A stretch of 64,000 bases of DNA, from NCBI RefSeq assembly GCF_042033325.1, contig NZ_CP160095.1; one strand, given 5' to 3'. A program made the translations under genes and the position numbers. This document shows, one piece after another, positions 18,563 to 25,939 of the stretch. This DNA comes from Sneathia sanguinegens. Lineage in GTDB: Bacteria > Fusobacteriota > Fusobacteriia > Fusobacteriales > Leptotrichiaceae. The notes below the pieces were generated by a model. It worked only from the letters and a program-made list of their open reading frames with translations, ran no database searches and was not told where the DNA came from. Every line of letters starts with the position of its first letter. Position 1 is the stretch's first letter.

Positions 18563-18591
18563 ATTTTTTTTAATTTTTTTTTAAAAAATTG

Positions 18592-18620
18592 TTGACAAAC
18601 TTTTTCTTTTTTGCTAATAT
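18592..18620 (+). promoter_or_regulatory. strong promoter of the tRNA cluster
   Basis: TTGACA (18592-18597), 17-bp spacer ending in TGC (extended -10), TAATAT (18615-18620). This is the best consensus match on the plus strand and stands 28 bp before tRNA-Glu. The same TTGACA-N17-TGC-TAATAT arrangement drives clpB. Confidence 0.85.
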
Positions 18621-18624
18621 ATAT

Positions 18625-18643
18625 CTTGTTCAAAGCGAACAAG
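18625..18643 (+). repeat. inverted repeat at the tRNA transcript start
   Basis: CTTGTTC and GAACAAG separated by 5 nt, falling at about +1 to +17 of the predicted tRNA transcript. It would form a small 5' hairpin removed during tRNA processing, or could bind a regulator. No further support. Confidence 0.4.
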
Positions 18644-18647
18644 GTTT

Positions 18648-18722
18648 GGGGCCTTCGTCTAGTGGTTAGGACATCGGGTTTTCATCCCGGCAACAGGAGT
18701 TCAATTCTCCTAGGCCCTACCA
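18648..18722 (+). tRNA. tRNA-Glu (TTC)
   Basis: 75 nt with encoded CCA. Acceptor GGGGCCT/AGGCCCT (G-U at the end), anticodon loop TTTTCAT giving anticodon TTC at 18681-18683, T arm GTTCAATTC. First gene of the cluster. Confidence 0.96.
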
Positions 18723-18733
18723 AACAATTTAAT

Positions 18734-18809
18734 GGTCGCATAGCTCAGTTGGGAGAGCACCTGCCTTACAAGCAGGGGGTCATTGGTTCGAGCCCAATTG
18801 TGACCACCA
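18734..18809 (+). tRNA. tRNA-Val (TAC)
   Basis: 76 nt with encoded CCA. Acceptor GGTCGCA/TGTGACC, D arm AGCTCAGTTGGGAGAGC, anticodon stem CCTGC/GCAGG with TAC at 18767-18769. Confidence 0.97.
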
Positions 18810-18813
18810 ATAC

Positions 18814-18890
18814 GGAGGTGTAGCTCAGTTGGTTAGAGTGCTTGCCTGTCACGCAAGATGTCGCGAGTTCAAGTCTCGTCACTTCCGCCA
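18814..18890 (+). tRNA. tRNA-Asp (GTC)
   Basis: 77 nt with encoded CCA. Acceptor GGAGGTG/CACTTCC, discriminator G, anticodon stem CTTGC/GCAAG with loop CTGTCAC. The G34 anticodon makes it a queuosine substrate, relevant to queH at 50220-50921. Confidence 0.97.
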
Positions 18891-18899
18891 TTAAATAAT

Positions 18900-18975
<76 letters not shown>

Positions 18976-18977
18976 TT

Positions 18978-19062
18978 GGCGAGATACCCGAGTGGTCAAA
19001 GGGAGCAGACTGTAAATCTGCCGGCTCAGCCTTCGAAGGTTCGAATCCTTCTCTCGCCACCA
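18978..19062 (+). tRNA. tRNA-Tyr (GTA)
   Basis: 85 nt with encoded CCA and a long class II variable arm. Acceptor GGCGAGA/TCTCGCC, anticodon loop CTGTAAA, anticodon GTA. Also a queuosine substrate type. Confidence 0.97.
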
Positions 19063-19083
19063 TCTTTTTTTTATGGAGGAGTT

Positions 19084-19437
19084 ATGGTTAGAAAGATTAA
19101 AACTTCTAATTCTTCTACTAATCAAGTAGATATAATTAAAAGAGCTAAACAAATGCAAGAAGCTATGCTTAATATACAAGAAGGTTTGAAAGATAAAATA
19201 ATTGAACATTCTGTTGCTGGTGGACAAATAGTTGTTAAAGCTAATGGACAAAAAGAATTAGTTGATATTAAAATTAATAATGATATTATAGAAGAAGCTG
19301 TATCACAAAAAGATACATCTGAACTTGAAAATTTAATTTTAACTGCTGTTAAAGAAGTTACTGCAAAAGCTGATGCTTTAGCAAAATCTGAAATGGAAAC
19401 AGTTACAGGTGGTCTTAAGATCCCTGGATTATTTTAA
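19084..19437 (+). CDS. YbaB/EbfC nucleoid-associated protein
   Basis: 117 aa. Family members are small dimeric DNA-binding proteins that coat the nucleoid. The core pattern is present: a first helix KRAKQMQEAMLNIQEGLKDK, the strand pair HSVAGGQIVVKANGQKELVDIKI, then a helix rich in Glu/Lys and the C-terminal VTGGLKIPGLF, where GGLxxPGLF is diagnostic. I took the ATG at 19084, preceded by GGAGG. The gene lies between tRNA-Tyr and tRNA-Gln with no promoter or terminator between, so it is probably on the tRNA precursor transcript. Confidence 0.93.
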   Translation: MVRKIKTSNSSTNQVDIIKRAKQMQEAMLNIQEGLKDKIIEHSVAGGQIVVKANGQKELVDIKINNDIIEEAVSQKDTSELENLILTAVKEVTAKADALAKSEMETVTGGLKIPGLF

Positions 19438-19443
19438 CTTTGT

Positions 19444-19518
19444 TGGGCTGTAGCCAAGCGGTAAGGCAGTGGACTTTGACTCCACCATGCGTTGGTTCGA
19501 ATCCAGCCAGCCCAACCA
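19444..19518 (+). tRNA. tRNA-Gln (TTG)
   Basis: 75 nt with encoded CCA. Acceptor TGGGCTG/CAGCCCA, anticodon stem GTGGA/TCCAC with loop CTTTGAC, anticodon TTG. It begins 6 bp after the ybaB stop. Confidence 0.96.
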
Positions 19519-19558
19519 TAAATAGTTTTTTATTTTTTTATTGTATAATTTTATTCTT

Positions 19559-19594
19559 AAACTCTTTACGATTGATTTCGTGAAGAGTTTTTTT
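19559..19594 (+). terminator. terminator of the tRNA-ybaB cluster
   Basis: 12-bp stem AAACTCTTTACG with CGTGAAGAGTTT (one G-T pair), 8-nt loop, followed by a T run. Confidence 0.85.
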
Positions 19595-19602
19595 CTATAT
19601 TG

Positions 19603-19631
19603 TTGACTTTATAGCTTTTTCAAGGTAGAAT
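19603..19631 (+). promoter_or_regulatory. promoter of the acid phosphatase operon
   Basis: TTGACT (19603-19608), 17-bp spacer, TAGAAT (19626-19631), 30 bp before the ATG at 19662. It starts directly after the tRNA terminator. Confidence 0.75.
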
Positions 19632-19661
19632 TTTACTAACAAATTAGGAGGTTTTTATTTC

Positions 19662-20384
19662 ATGAAAAAGACATTAATTATCAGTTGCTTAGCAATAGCT
19701 AGTTTAACTTTCGCTAAGGGACCAAAAGTTCCTTATACTAATCAAGGTTTCTATACTACTGAAAATGTTCAAAAAGCAGTTCATTTTGTTTCAGTTGAAG
19801 ATATTGAAAAAAGTTTAGAAGGACAAGGTCCTATTAATGTTAGCTTTGATATAGATGATACTTTAGTTCATTCTAGTGCTTACTTTAGATTTGGACAAGA
19901 CTATTATCAAACTGATCCAAAAAATCCTGTAAGTTATTTATATAACCAAAAATTCTGGGATTTTGTTGCTGAAATGGGAGATAAATTCTCTATACCTAAA
20001 GCTTCTGCACAAGCATTAATTAATATGCATTTAAAAAGAGGAGATAAAATTTTCTTTATTACTGGAAGAACAAAACACTCTAAAGATCAAAATTATACAT
20101 CAACTATAACTTCTAAAACTTTACAAAGATTCTTCCACATGCCTTATGAAGTATATATTGAATATACTGCAGATAAACCAACTGGTGGTTACAAATATGA
20201 TAAATCATTCTACATGAAGAAACACAATGTTTCATTACATTATGGAGATTCAGATGATGATATTCTTGCTGCAAGAGAACTTGGTATAAGAGGAATAAGA
20301 GTTCAAAGAGCTCCTAACTCTACTAACCCTCAAAAATTAAATGGTGGTTACGGTGAAGAAGTATTAATCAATTCTGCATGGTGA
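19662..20384 (+). CDS. aphA: class B acid phosphatase, periplasmic
   Basis: 240 aa, the length of E. coli AphA (237). Hydrolyses phosphomonoesters, chiefly nucleotides, in the periplasm. Signal peptide 1-18 (MKKTLIISCLAIASLTFA). HAD motif I is FDIDDTLVHS near residue 63, with the nucleophile and acid Asp; motif II is FFITGRTKHS near 133; motif III lysine lies in the YMKKHNVS stretch; motif IV is HYGDSDDDI near 192. Strong AGGAGG upstream. The next gene begins 5 bp after its stop, so the two form an operon. Confidence 0.95.
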   Translation: MKKTLIISCLAIASLTFAKGPKVPYTNQGFYTTENVQKAVHFVSVEDIEKSLEGQGPINVSFDIDDTLVHSSAYFRFGQDYYQTDPKNPVSYLYNQKFWDFVAEMGDKFSIPKASAQALINMHLKRGDKIFFITGRTKHSKDQNYTSTITSKTLQRFFHMPYEVYIEYTADKPTGGYKYDKSFYMKKHNVSLHYGDSDDDILAARELGIRGIRVQRAPNSTNPQKLNGGYGEEVLINSAW

Positions 20385-20389
20385 TAATT

Positions 20390-21040
20390 ATGAAAAAAAT
20401 TATATCAACTTTATTTATTTTACTTTCTACTCATGTATTTGCGAATGTAAATTACAATGTATTTGTTAAAATGGATAACAAGGCTACAGAAGTTGTAGAA
20501 GATATATCAAAAAATTTAAATAAACATAATATAACTAGCTTATATGATGAAAAATATCAAATACATGTTACTCTTTATTTGAGCGAATATAAGAAGGATG
20601 CATTTGAAAAAATTAAAGATGTTGTAGACGATGTCGCTACAAATGCTAAACCTATAGAATTACAATTCTATAATATTAGAAAGACACCTGGTAATTGGTT
20701 AATGTTAGATGCTAAAAAAGCTTATGATATTCAAGCTTTAGCTGATGAAGTTACAGCTAGACTTTTACCTCTAAGAGCTACTGATGCACAAGTTCCAAAT
20801 TGGGCAAAATCAATGCCAGCAAAGGTTAGATCATTTAAAACTTATGGTTCACCTAATGTATTTTCAAACTTTGATCCACATGTTACTTTACTTACACCAA
20901 AAAAAGCAGAAGATATCTTAGCCTTCCAAAAAGAATATAATTTCAAACCTTTCACTTCTAAAATTACTGGTATCGGTATAGCAGAAGTTGACGACTTAGG
21001 TCAAGCAAAAGATATTTTATATTTTAAAGAAATTAAATAA
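20390..21040 (+). CDS. exported 2H-phosphoesterase (2'-5' RNA ligase-like)
   Basis: 216 aa from the ATG at 20390; an ATG at 20378 would overlap aphA and lacks a ribosome site. Signal peptide MKKIISTLFILLSTHVFA. The two HxT motifs that define 2H phosphoesterases are present: IHVTLYL near residue 60 and DPHVTLL near 165. Family members open 2',3'-cyclic phosphates or cut 2'-5' bonds in nucleotides and RNA ends. Export is unusual, since most members are cytosolic. Placement behind aphA suggests a shared job in using cyclic nucleotides or RNA fragments outside the cytosol. Confidence 0.82.
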   Translation: MKKIISTLFILLSTHVFANVNYNVFVKMDNKATEVVEDISKNLNKHNITSLYDEKYQIHVTLYLSEYKKDAFEKIKDVVDDVATNAKPIELQFYNIRKTPGNWLMLDAKKAYDIQALADEVTARLLPLRATDAQVPNWAKSMPAKVRSFKTYGSPNVFSNFDPHVTLLTPKKAEDILAFQKEYNFKPFTSKITGIGIAEVDDLGQAKDILYFKEIK

Positions 21041-21043
21041 ATA

Positions 21044-21067
21044 AATGGCGAGAGCAATCTCGCCATT
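21044..21067. terminator. bidirectional terminator between convergent operons
   Basis: Perfect 10-bp stem AATGGCGAGA/TCTCGCCATT with a GCAA tetraloop, T-rich on both sides. It ends the phosphatase operon on the plus strand and clpB on the minus strand. Confidence 0.8.
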
Positions 21068-21073
21068 ATTTTA

Positions 21074-23566
21074 CTATTTAACTTCATATTTTAACTTATC
21101 ATTTACACAACTAATTTTAATTTCACTATTATTTGGTACTTTTCCTTCTAATAAAAGTTTTGATAAATCTGTTTCGATATATCTTTGTATAAATCTTCTA
21201 ATTGGTCTTGCACCATATTCTTTATCATATGCCTTAGAAACAATGTATTCTATAGCACTTTCATCTGCTTTTATAGTTATGAATTTATCAACTAACAAAT
21301 CATTTACTTCTTTCAATTCATTTTCTACTATCTTAGAAATAGAGTGTTTATCCAAGCTATTAAATACTGTTATTTCATCTACCCTATTCAAAAATTCAGG
21401 TTTGAAATATGTTTTTAAATTTTCTTCTTTCAAATTAGATGTCATTATTATAATAGTATTCTTAAAGCTTACTACCTTACCTTTATTATCAGTCAATCTA
21501 CCATCATCTAATACTTGTAAAAGTAAATTAAATACTTCTGGGTGTGCTTTTTCTATTTCATCAAATAGAATTACTGAATATGGTTTTCTTCTAACAGCTT
21601 CTGTTAATTGTCCACCTTCTTCATATCCAACATAACCTGGTGCTGCACCTATTAATCTTGATGTACTGAATTTATCCATATATTCACTCATATCTATTCT
21701 TATCATATTATTTTCATCATCAAACAAATTGTATGCCAATGTTTTGGCTAAATATGTTTTACCTACACCAGTAGGTCCTAAAAATATGAATGATCCTATA
21801 GGTCTATTAGGATCTTTCAATCCAGCTCTTGATCTTAAAATTGTTTCATAAACTTTTTTAACTGTTTCATCTTGACCTATAACTCTTTCTTCTATCTTCT
21901 TATCAAGATTCAATAATTTTTCTTTTTCGCCTTCAACTAATTTACTTATTGGTATATGTGTCCAAGCAGCTATAACTCCAGCTATTTCATCTTCTGTTAT
22001 TTTTTGATTAACCATCTTTTGCTCATTTTTATTCTTCATTGCTTCTAATTGAGCTTCTAATTGAGGAATTATTTGATATTTTATTTGTCCTGCTTTTTCA
22101 TAATCAATATTTCTATTACTATATTCTTCAAAATCTAACTTAGCTTTTTCAAGTTTACCTTGTAATTTCTTAATTTCTTCAACTGTATTCTTTTCTTTTT
22201 CCCATTGAGCTAACATTTCTTTTTGTTTTTCTTTTTTATTAGATAAATCCTTTTCCAAATCAGTAAGTCTTTTCTTACTTGCTTCATCTTCTTCTTTCTT
22301 TAAAGCTTGTCTTTCAATTTCTAATTGAGTAACTTGTCTTGTTAATTCATCTAATTCTGTTGGCATAGAATTTATTTCAGTTTTTAATTTTGCACAAGCT
22401 TCATCAAGTAAATCTATTGCCTTATCAGGCAAATATCTATCTGTTATATATCTATCACTCAATTTTGCTGCAGCAACTAAGGCATTATCTGTTATTCTAA
22501 TTCCATGGAATTGTTCAAACTTTTCTTTAAGTCCTCTTAAAATTGAAATTGTTTCTTCTACATTTGGTTCATTTACCAAAACTGGTTGAAATCTTCTTTC
22601 TAATGCTGCATCTTTTTCAATATATTTTCTATATTCATCCAAGGTTGTAGCACCTATAACTTTTATTTCTCCCCTTGCTAACATTGGCTTCAACAAATTA
22701 GAAGCATCCATGCTTCCTTCACTTGAACCAGCACCTACTATATTATGCACTTCATCTATAAATAGGATAATATCACCATGACTTTTTTCCAAAGTATCAA
22801 TAACAGCCTTTAATCTTTCTTCAAATTCACCTCTGTACTTAGCACCAGAAATTAATGAACCCATATCAAGTGAAAATACTTTTTTATCTTTCAATGATTC
22901 AGGTACATCACCCTTTACTATTCTCCAAGCAATACCTTCTACTATAGCTGTTTTACCTACACCAGGTTCACCAATTAATACCGGATTATTTTTATTTCTT
23001 CTTGATAATATTTGCACTGCCCTTCTTATTTCTTCATCACGACCTATTATTGGGTCTATTTTTCCTTTTCTAACTAAATCTACTAAATCTTTACCATATT
23101 TTTCTAAAACTTCATAAGTTTCTTCAGGATTTTCAGACATAACTTTTTGACCTCCCCTAATTTTTTCTAAAATTGTCATAAATTTTCTTTTATCTATACC
23201 TAACTCTTTTAATATGTTGGTGTTATCCATACATGACAAGAATAAATGTTCCACACTAACATATTTATCACCCATTCTATTCATATATCTATCAGCGTCT
23301 ACTATGACTCTTGATAAATCATTACTAACACCTAAGTTTCCTCCATTAACTTTTGGAAATTTATCTATTCTTTTTTGTAATTCTCTTTGTATTTCACTTA
23401 CACTATATCCTGCTCTTTCTAATATATTAGGTATCAACCCTTGTGGTTGACCAACTAATGCAAGTAATAAATGTTCTACCTTATATTCTCCATTTGAACA
23501 CTTTTTAGCAAAATTTTGCCCTTCAGATAAGGCTAATGTTGCTTTTTCTGTATATTTATTTTCCAT
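21074..23566 (-). CDS. clpB: ClpB disaggregase (Hsp100)
   Basis: 830 aa from the ATG at 23566, chosen over the ATG at 23575 because AAGGGG abuts the latter. Hexameric ATPase that extracts proteins from aggregates with DnaK. N domain (about 1-140), first AAA with GEPGVGKTAIVEG and ILFIDEVHN, a long coiled-coil M domain around 400-520 typical of ClpB rather than ClpA/C, second AAA with GPTGVGKTYLAKT and VILFDEIEKAHP, and the sensor region GARPIRRFIQ. Somewhat short of the usual 857. Regulated by a strong promoter with a CIRCE-like operator at the transcript start. Confidence 0.97.
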   Translation of the reverse strand: MENKYTEKATLALSEGQNFAKKCSNGEYKVEHLLLALVGQPQGLIPNILERAGYSVSEIQRELQKRIDKFPKVNGGNLGVSNDLSRVIVDADRYMNRMGDKYVSVEHLFLSCMDNTNILKELGIDKRKFMTILEKIRGGQKVMSENPEETYEVLEKYGKDLVDLVRKGKIDPIIGRDEEIRRAVQILSRRNKNNPVLIGEPGVGKTAIVEGIAWRIVKGDVPESLKDKKVFSLDMGSLISGAKYRGEFEERLKAVIDTLEKSHGDIILFIDEVHNIVGAGSSEGSMDASNLLKPMLARGEIKVIGATTLDEYRKYIEKDAALERRFQPVLVNEPNVEETISILRGLKEKFEQFHGIRITDNALVAAAKLSDRYITDRYLPDKAIDLLDEACAKLKTEINSMPTELDELTRQVTQLEIERQALKKEEDEASKKRLTDLEKDLSNKKEKQKEMLAQWEKEKNTVEEIKKLQGKLEKAKLDFEEYSNRNIDYEKAGQIKYQIIPQLEAQLEAMKNKNEQKMVNQKITEDEIAGVIAAWTHIPISKLVEGEKEKLLNLDKKIEERVIGQDETVKKVYETILRSRAGLKDPNRPIGSFIFLGPTGVGKTYLAKTLAYNLFDDENNMIRIDMSEYMDKFSTSRLIGAAPGYVGYEEGGQLTEAVRRKPYSVILFDEIEKAHPEVFNLLLQVLDDGRLTDNKGKVVSFKNTIIIMTSNLKEENLKTYFKPEFLNRVDEITVFNSLDKHSISKIVENELKEVNDLLVDKFITIKADESAIEYIVSKAYDKEYGARPIRRFIQRYIETDLSKLLLEGKVPNNSEIKISCVNDKLKYEVK

Positions 23567-23586
23567 ATTTCCCATCCCCTTTTAAG

Positions 23587-23613
23587 TTAGCACTCAACTT
23601 ATTTATCTGCTAA
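23587..23613 (-). promoter_or_regulatory. CIRCE-like HrcA operator of clpB
   Basis: TTAGCACTC, 9 nt, ATCTGCTAA. One arm is a perfect CIRCE half-site, and the other matches 6 of 9 (consensus GAGTGCTAA). The spacing of 9 is exact. A further TTAGCAC half-site sits at 23624-23630, inside the promoter. The operator falls at about +1 to +27 of the transcript, where HrcA normally blocks transcription. Confidence 0.75.
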
Positions 23614-23620
23614 CAATTGT

Positions 23621-23649
23621 ATATTAGCACCTTTTTTTTGTTTTGTCAA
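23621..23649 (-). promoter_or_regulatory. clpB promoter
   Basis: Minus strand TTGACA (23644-23649), 17-bp spacer ending in TGC, TAATAT (23621-23626). Near-consensus vegetative promoter with extended -10, so heat control is likely by repression (HrcA) rather than a special sigma factor. Confidence 0.85.
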
Positions 23650-23708
23650 ATAAAAAAATAGTATTAATAATATTTTTTCAAATATACATTTAATACTATT
23701 TCACACCT

Positions 23709-23879
23709 TTATTTTACTGATATATCATATCCCAATTTAAGACCAAAGGTTAATAAAGCATTTTTCGATAATATGCCACCTTTAACTCCCAAATTGCAAC
23801 CCACTCTCATTTGTTTATATTTTATACATCCACCTAAATCTGCAAATTCAATTACATAAGGCTTAATAGATTTTTTTAT
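23709..23879 (-). pseudogene. decayed paralogue of the small outer-membrane protein family
   Basis: A 56-codon reading frame from ATA AAA AAA at 23877 to a TAA at 23709. Its C-terminal 40 residues (for example LGVKGG, then LTFGLKLGYDISVK) align with the ends of the proteins at 23975 and 24750 (LGVKGP, FTFGVKVGYDIPVRF). GAGGAG lies 8 nt before the ATA, just where a start ATG would be, and the next codons KK match the paralogue's MKK. So the start codon seems to have become ATA and about 150 internal codons are missing. It fills most of the 400-bp gap behind the clpB promoter. Confidence 0.7.
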
Positions 23880-23938
23880 ATTTTATTCTCCTCTTTTATA
23901 TTTATTAACAAATAATATGCTTTTCTTATTAAAATGTC

Positions 23939-23962
23939 AAAAAAAGACTGCCTAAGCAGTCT
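23939..23962 (-). terminator. terminator of the 23975-24631 gene
   Basis: Minus strand AGACTGC, TTAG loop, GCAGTCT, followed by seven T, 13 bp after the stop codon. Confidence 0.88.
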
Positions 23963-23974
23963 AAACTAATTTAA

Positions 23975-24631
23975 CTAGAATCTAACTGGTATATCGTATC
24001 CTACTTTAACACCAAATGTAAATTCTGGTAAGCATAATTTTTTAGGGTCAGTATCTGATGATGAAGCAGGTTTTTCTTTAGCGATAGGTCCTTTAACTCC
24101 TAAAACTAATCCAGCTTTAACATTCTTGTAGTTTAACCCTGCACCTAAGTCAGCCATTGCAGATAATTCAACCTTATCGTTTGAAAATGGAACACAGAAT
24201 TCATGATTCTTAACTACTGAATAAGTAGCTCCTAATCCTAATCTAGCTTGTGCATAAGCTTTTAAATCATGTTTAATAGCATAATTAACTTCAGTTAAAC
24301 CATAAGCATAAGTTGATCCAAAGATTTTTTTATCAGTTGTGTTAACTAATAGGATGTCTTGTTTAAGTCCTCCACCAGCTTCAACGCTTAATTTGTCTAA
24401 TAATTTTGCTTTTTCAACCTTTGTTCTAGCTTCAACTGATAAACCAACAGTTGGTGTTACATAGAAGTTCTTTGGGTCTTTATCATCAACTTTAACTTCT
24501 TTCACAAATGTATTATAATCATTAGGTCTTAACATTCCACTAGCTTCAACATTAGGTGTGATTGTAACTACTCTATCAGCTGCAAATCCAACTGATGTAA
24601 CTGCAAATATTGCTAATAATAATTTTTTCAT
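23975..24631 (-). CDS. small outer-membrane beta-barrel-type protein
   Basis: 218 aa from the ATG at 24631 (GGAG about 9 nt upstream; an ATG at 24640 has it abutting). Signal peptide MKKLLLAIFAVTSVGFAA. The mature protein alternates polar and hydrophobic residues with many Gly and Tyr, for example YAQARLGLGATYS and AMADLGAGLNYKNVKAGLVLGVKG, and ends in aromatic Phe (GYDIPVRF), the usual C-terminal signature for barrel insertion. Family name not recognised. It is a paralogue of the gene at 24750 and of the decayed copy at 23709. It contains two Cys in a divergent loop. A terminator follows. Confidence 0.75.
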   Translation of the reverse strand: MKKLLLAIFAVTSVGFAADRVVTITPNVEASGMLRPNDYNTFVKEVKVDDKDPKNFYVTPTVGLSVEARTKVEKAKLLDKLSVEAGGGLKQDILLVNTTDKKIFGSTYAYGLTEVNYAIKHDLKAYAQARLGLGATYSVVKNHEFCVPFSNDKVELSAMADLGAGLNYKNVKAGLVLGVKGPIAKEKPASSSDTDPKKLCLPEFTFGVKVGYDIPVRF

Positions 24632-24717
24632 AATATTCATCTCCTTTTGCTAGAATTATATAACTTCCGCTCATTTTTGTCAATACTTTTATTTTTCGTA
24701 AACTTTAGTTTACAGAA

Positions 24718-24746
24718 TATAAAATAAAAGGCACATATGTGCCTTT
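24718..24746 (-). terminator. terminator after the long V-ATPase transcript
   Basis: 20-bp perfect palindrome AAAGGCACATATGTGCCTTT (24727-24746) followed on the minus strand by a T-rich tail. It closes the roughly 18-kb run that starts near 42850. Confidence 0.75.
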
Positions 24747-24749
24747 CAT

Positions 24750-25310
24750 CTAATGAATAACGGGTATATCATATCCAACTTTTACTCCCGCTGAAAAATT
24801 GGGTCTTTCATATTCATGATTATTATTCATACCTATAGGTCCTCTTGCACCTATTGTAGTTCCAACTCTAAAATTTCTATATTCCAAACCTAGACCTAAA
24901 TCTCCCATTATTGCTAAACTAACTTTTGAACTACTATATTCTGTACCTAGACCTAATCTTACTTGTGAATACACATTTATATTAGGTTTAACTTCATAAT
25001 TAAATTCTGTTAGTCCATATGCAAAGGTTTGTCCATATGGTATTCTTTTTTCATGTACTTCTACATTTTGTGCAAGACCTGCACCAAGTTCTATATCCAT
25101 TTTATCAAATATCTTATTCTTATTAACCTTTGACTTCAAATCTAAAGAAAGTCCTATACATGGTACCAATTCTTTTTCATTAACTAAGCCTTTTTCGTTA
25201 ATTTTAGATGCAATTCTAGCTCCAACTTCAACATTAGGTGTAATAGTAAGATTTTTTGAAAAACTTACTGCTGTCAATATACTTGTAATTAATAGTATTT
25301 TTTTAATCAA
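24750..25310 (-). CDS. small outer-membrane-type protein coupled to V-ATPase subunit D
   Basis: 186 aa, starting with TTG at 25310, which overlaps the TGA of the V-ATPase D gene (TTGA), with GCGGGG upstream. Signal peptide MIKKILLITSILTAVSFS. The mature protein is a shorter paralogue of the one at 23975: NLTITPNVE start, FAYGLTEFNYEVKP centre, LGLGLEYRNFRVGTTIG, and end GYDIPVIH. It ends in His rather than an aromatic residue, so correct barrel insertion is less certain. Being the last gene of the V-ATPase operon is odd for an exported protein and may be a chance insertion. Confidence 0.72.
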   Translation of the reverse strand: MIKKILLITSILTAVSFSKNLTITPNVEVGARIASKINEKGLVNEKELVPCIGLSLDLKSKVNKNKIFDKMDIELGAGLAQNVEVHEKRIPYGQTFAYGLTEFNYEVKPNINVYSQVRLGLGTEYSSSKVSLAIMGDLGLGLEYRNFRVGTTIGARGPIGMNNNHEYERPNFSAGVKVGYDIPVIH

Positions 25311-25936
25311 TGTATCCCCGCTTTCATTAATCTAATTGTACTTGCTCTATCATTTTCATCTAATTTCATTCGTATAAACTTTATTGTTTCCTCTAATTGA
25401 GGTATAGTCATATACTCAAGAGCATTAACTCTTCTTCTTGTTTTTTCAATTTCATCTGCCATTAATTGACAAGCTTTTTCTAATTCAGCCAATCTAATTA
25501 ATTCAGGCATTATACCATTTAATTCATATACCGCATCATCTAATTCTGCTGATGTGCTTGCATAAGAATATGGATATATATCGCTTAAATCTGGATTACT
25601 CAAATTTTCATCAAGTGATAAAACTGGTATTCTAACACTCATTACATTCTTTTTTGCAACATCTATTTTAAATTCCATTTTAGGCATATATACTGCTTCT
25701 TCAAAAGCTTCATTTGACATTATTGCCCTTGCTAAAAGAAAGTTTTTCAATGCTCCTTCTACCTTTTTTTCTGTATTCATTCTTGCCTTTTTATTTTTCT
25801 TTATCATATCAATGAAAATTCTCATAAGTTCATCCTGCTTATCCTTTAGTAATTTATGACCTTTTTTAGCAGTAACCAGTTTAATTTTAAGCCGACTTAA
25901 TTCCATTCTTGTTGGATTAACATTTAGCTTTGCCAT
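25307..25936 (-). CDS. ntpD: V-type ATPase subunit D (central stalk)
   Basis: 209 aa, normal length. Forms the rotor shaft with subunit F inside the A3B3 ring. The family N-terminus NVNPTRMELSRLKIKLVTAKKGHKLLKDKQDEL is visible in parts (NPTRMELSRLK, GHKLLKDKQDEL), and the C-terminal helix with TRRRVNALEYMTIPQLEETI is the most conserved stretch of the family. Long N- and C-terminal helices form the coiled coil. It begins 3 bp after ntpB. Confidence 0.96.
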   Translation of the reverse strand: MAKLNVNPTRMELSRLKIKLVTAKKGHKLLKDKQDELMRIFIDMIKKNKKARMNTEKKVEGALKNFLLARAIMSNEAFEEAVYMPKMEFKIDVAKKNVMSVRIPVLSLDENLSNPDLSDIYPYSYASTSAELDDAVYELNGIMPELIRLAELEKACQLMADEIEKTRRRVNALEYMTIPQLEETIKFIRMKLDENDRASTIRLMKAGIH

Positions 25937-25939
25937 AAA

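Noticed and set aside
21045..21635. 196-codon plus-strand frame after the phosphatase operon
   Set aside because: Antisense to clpB and starting inside a terminator hairpin.
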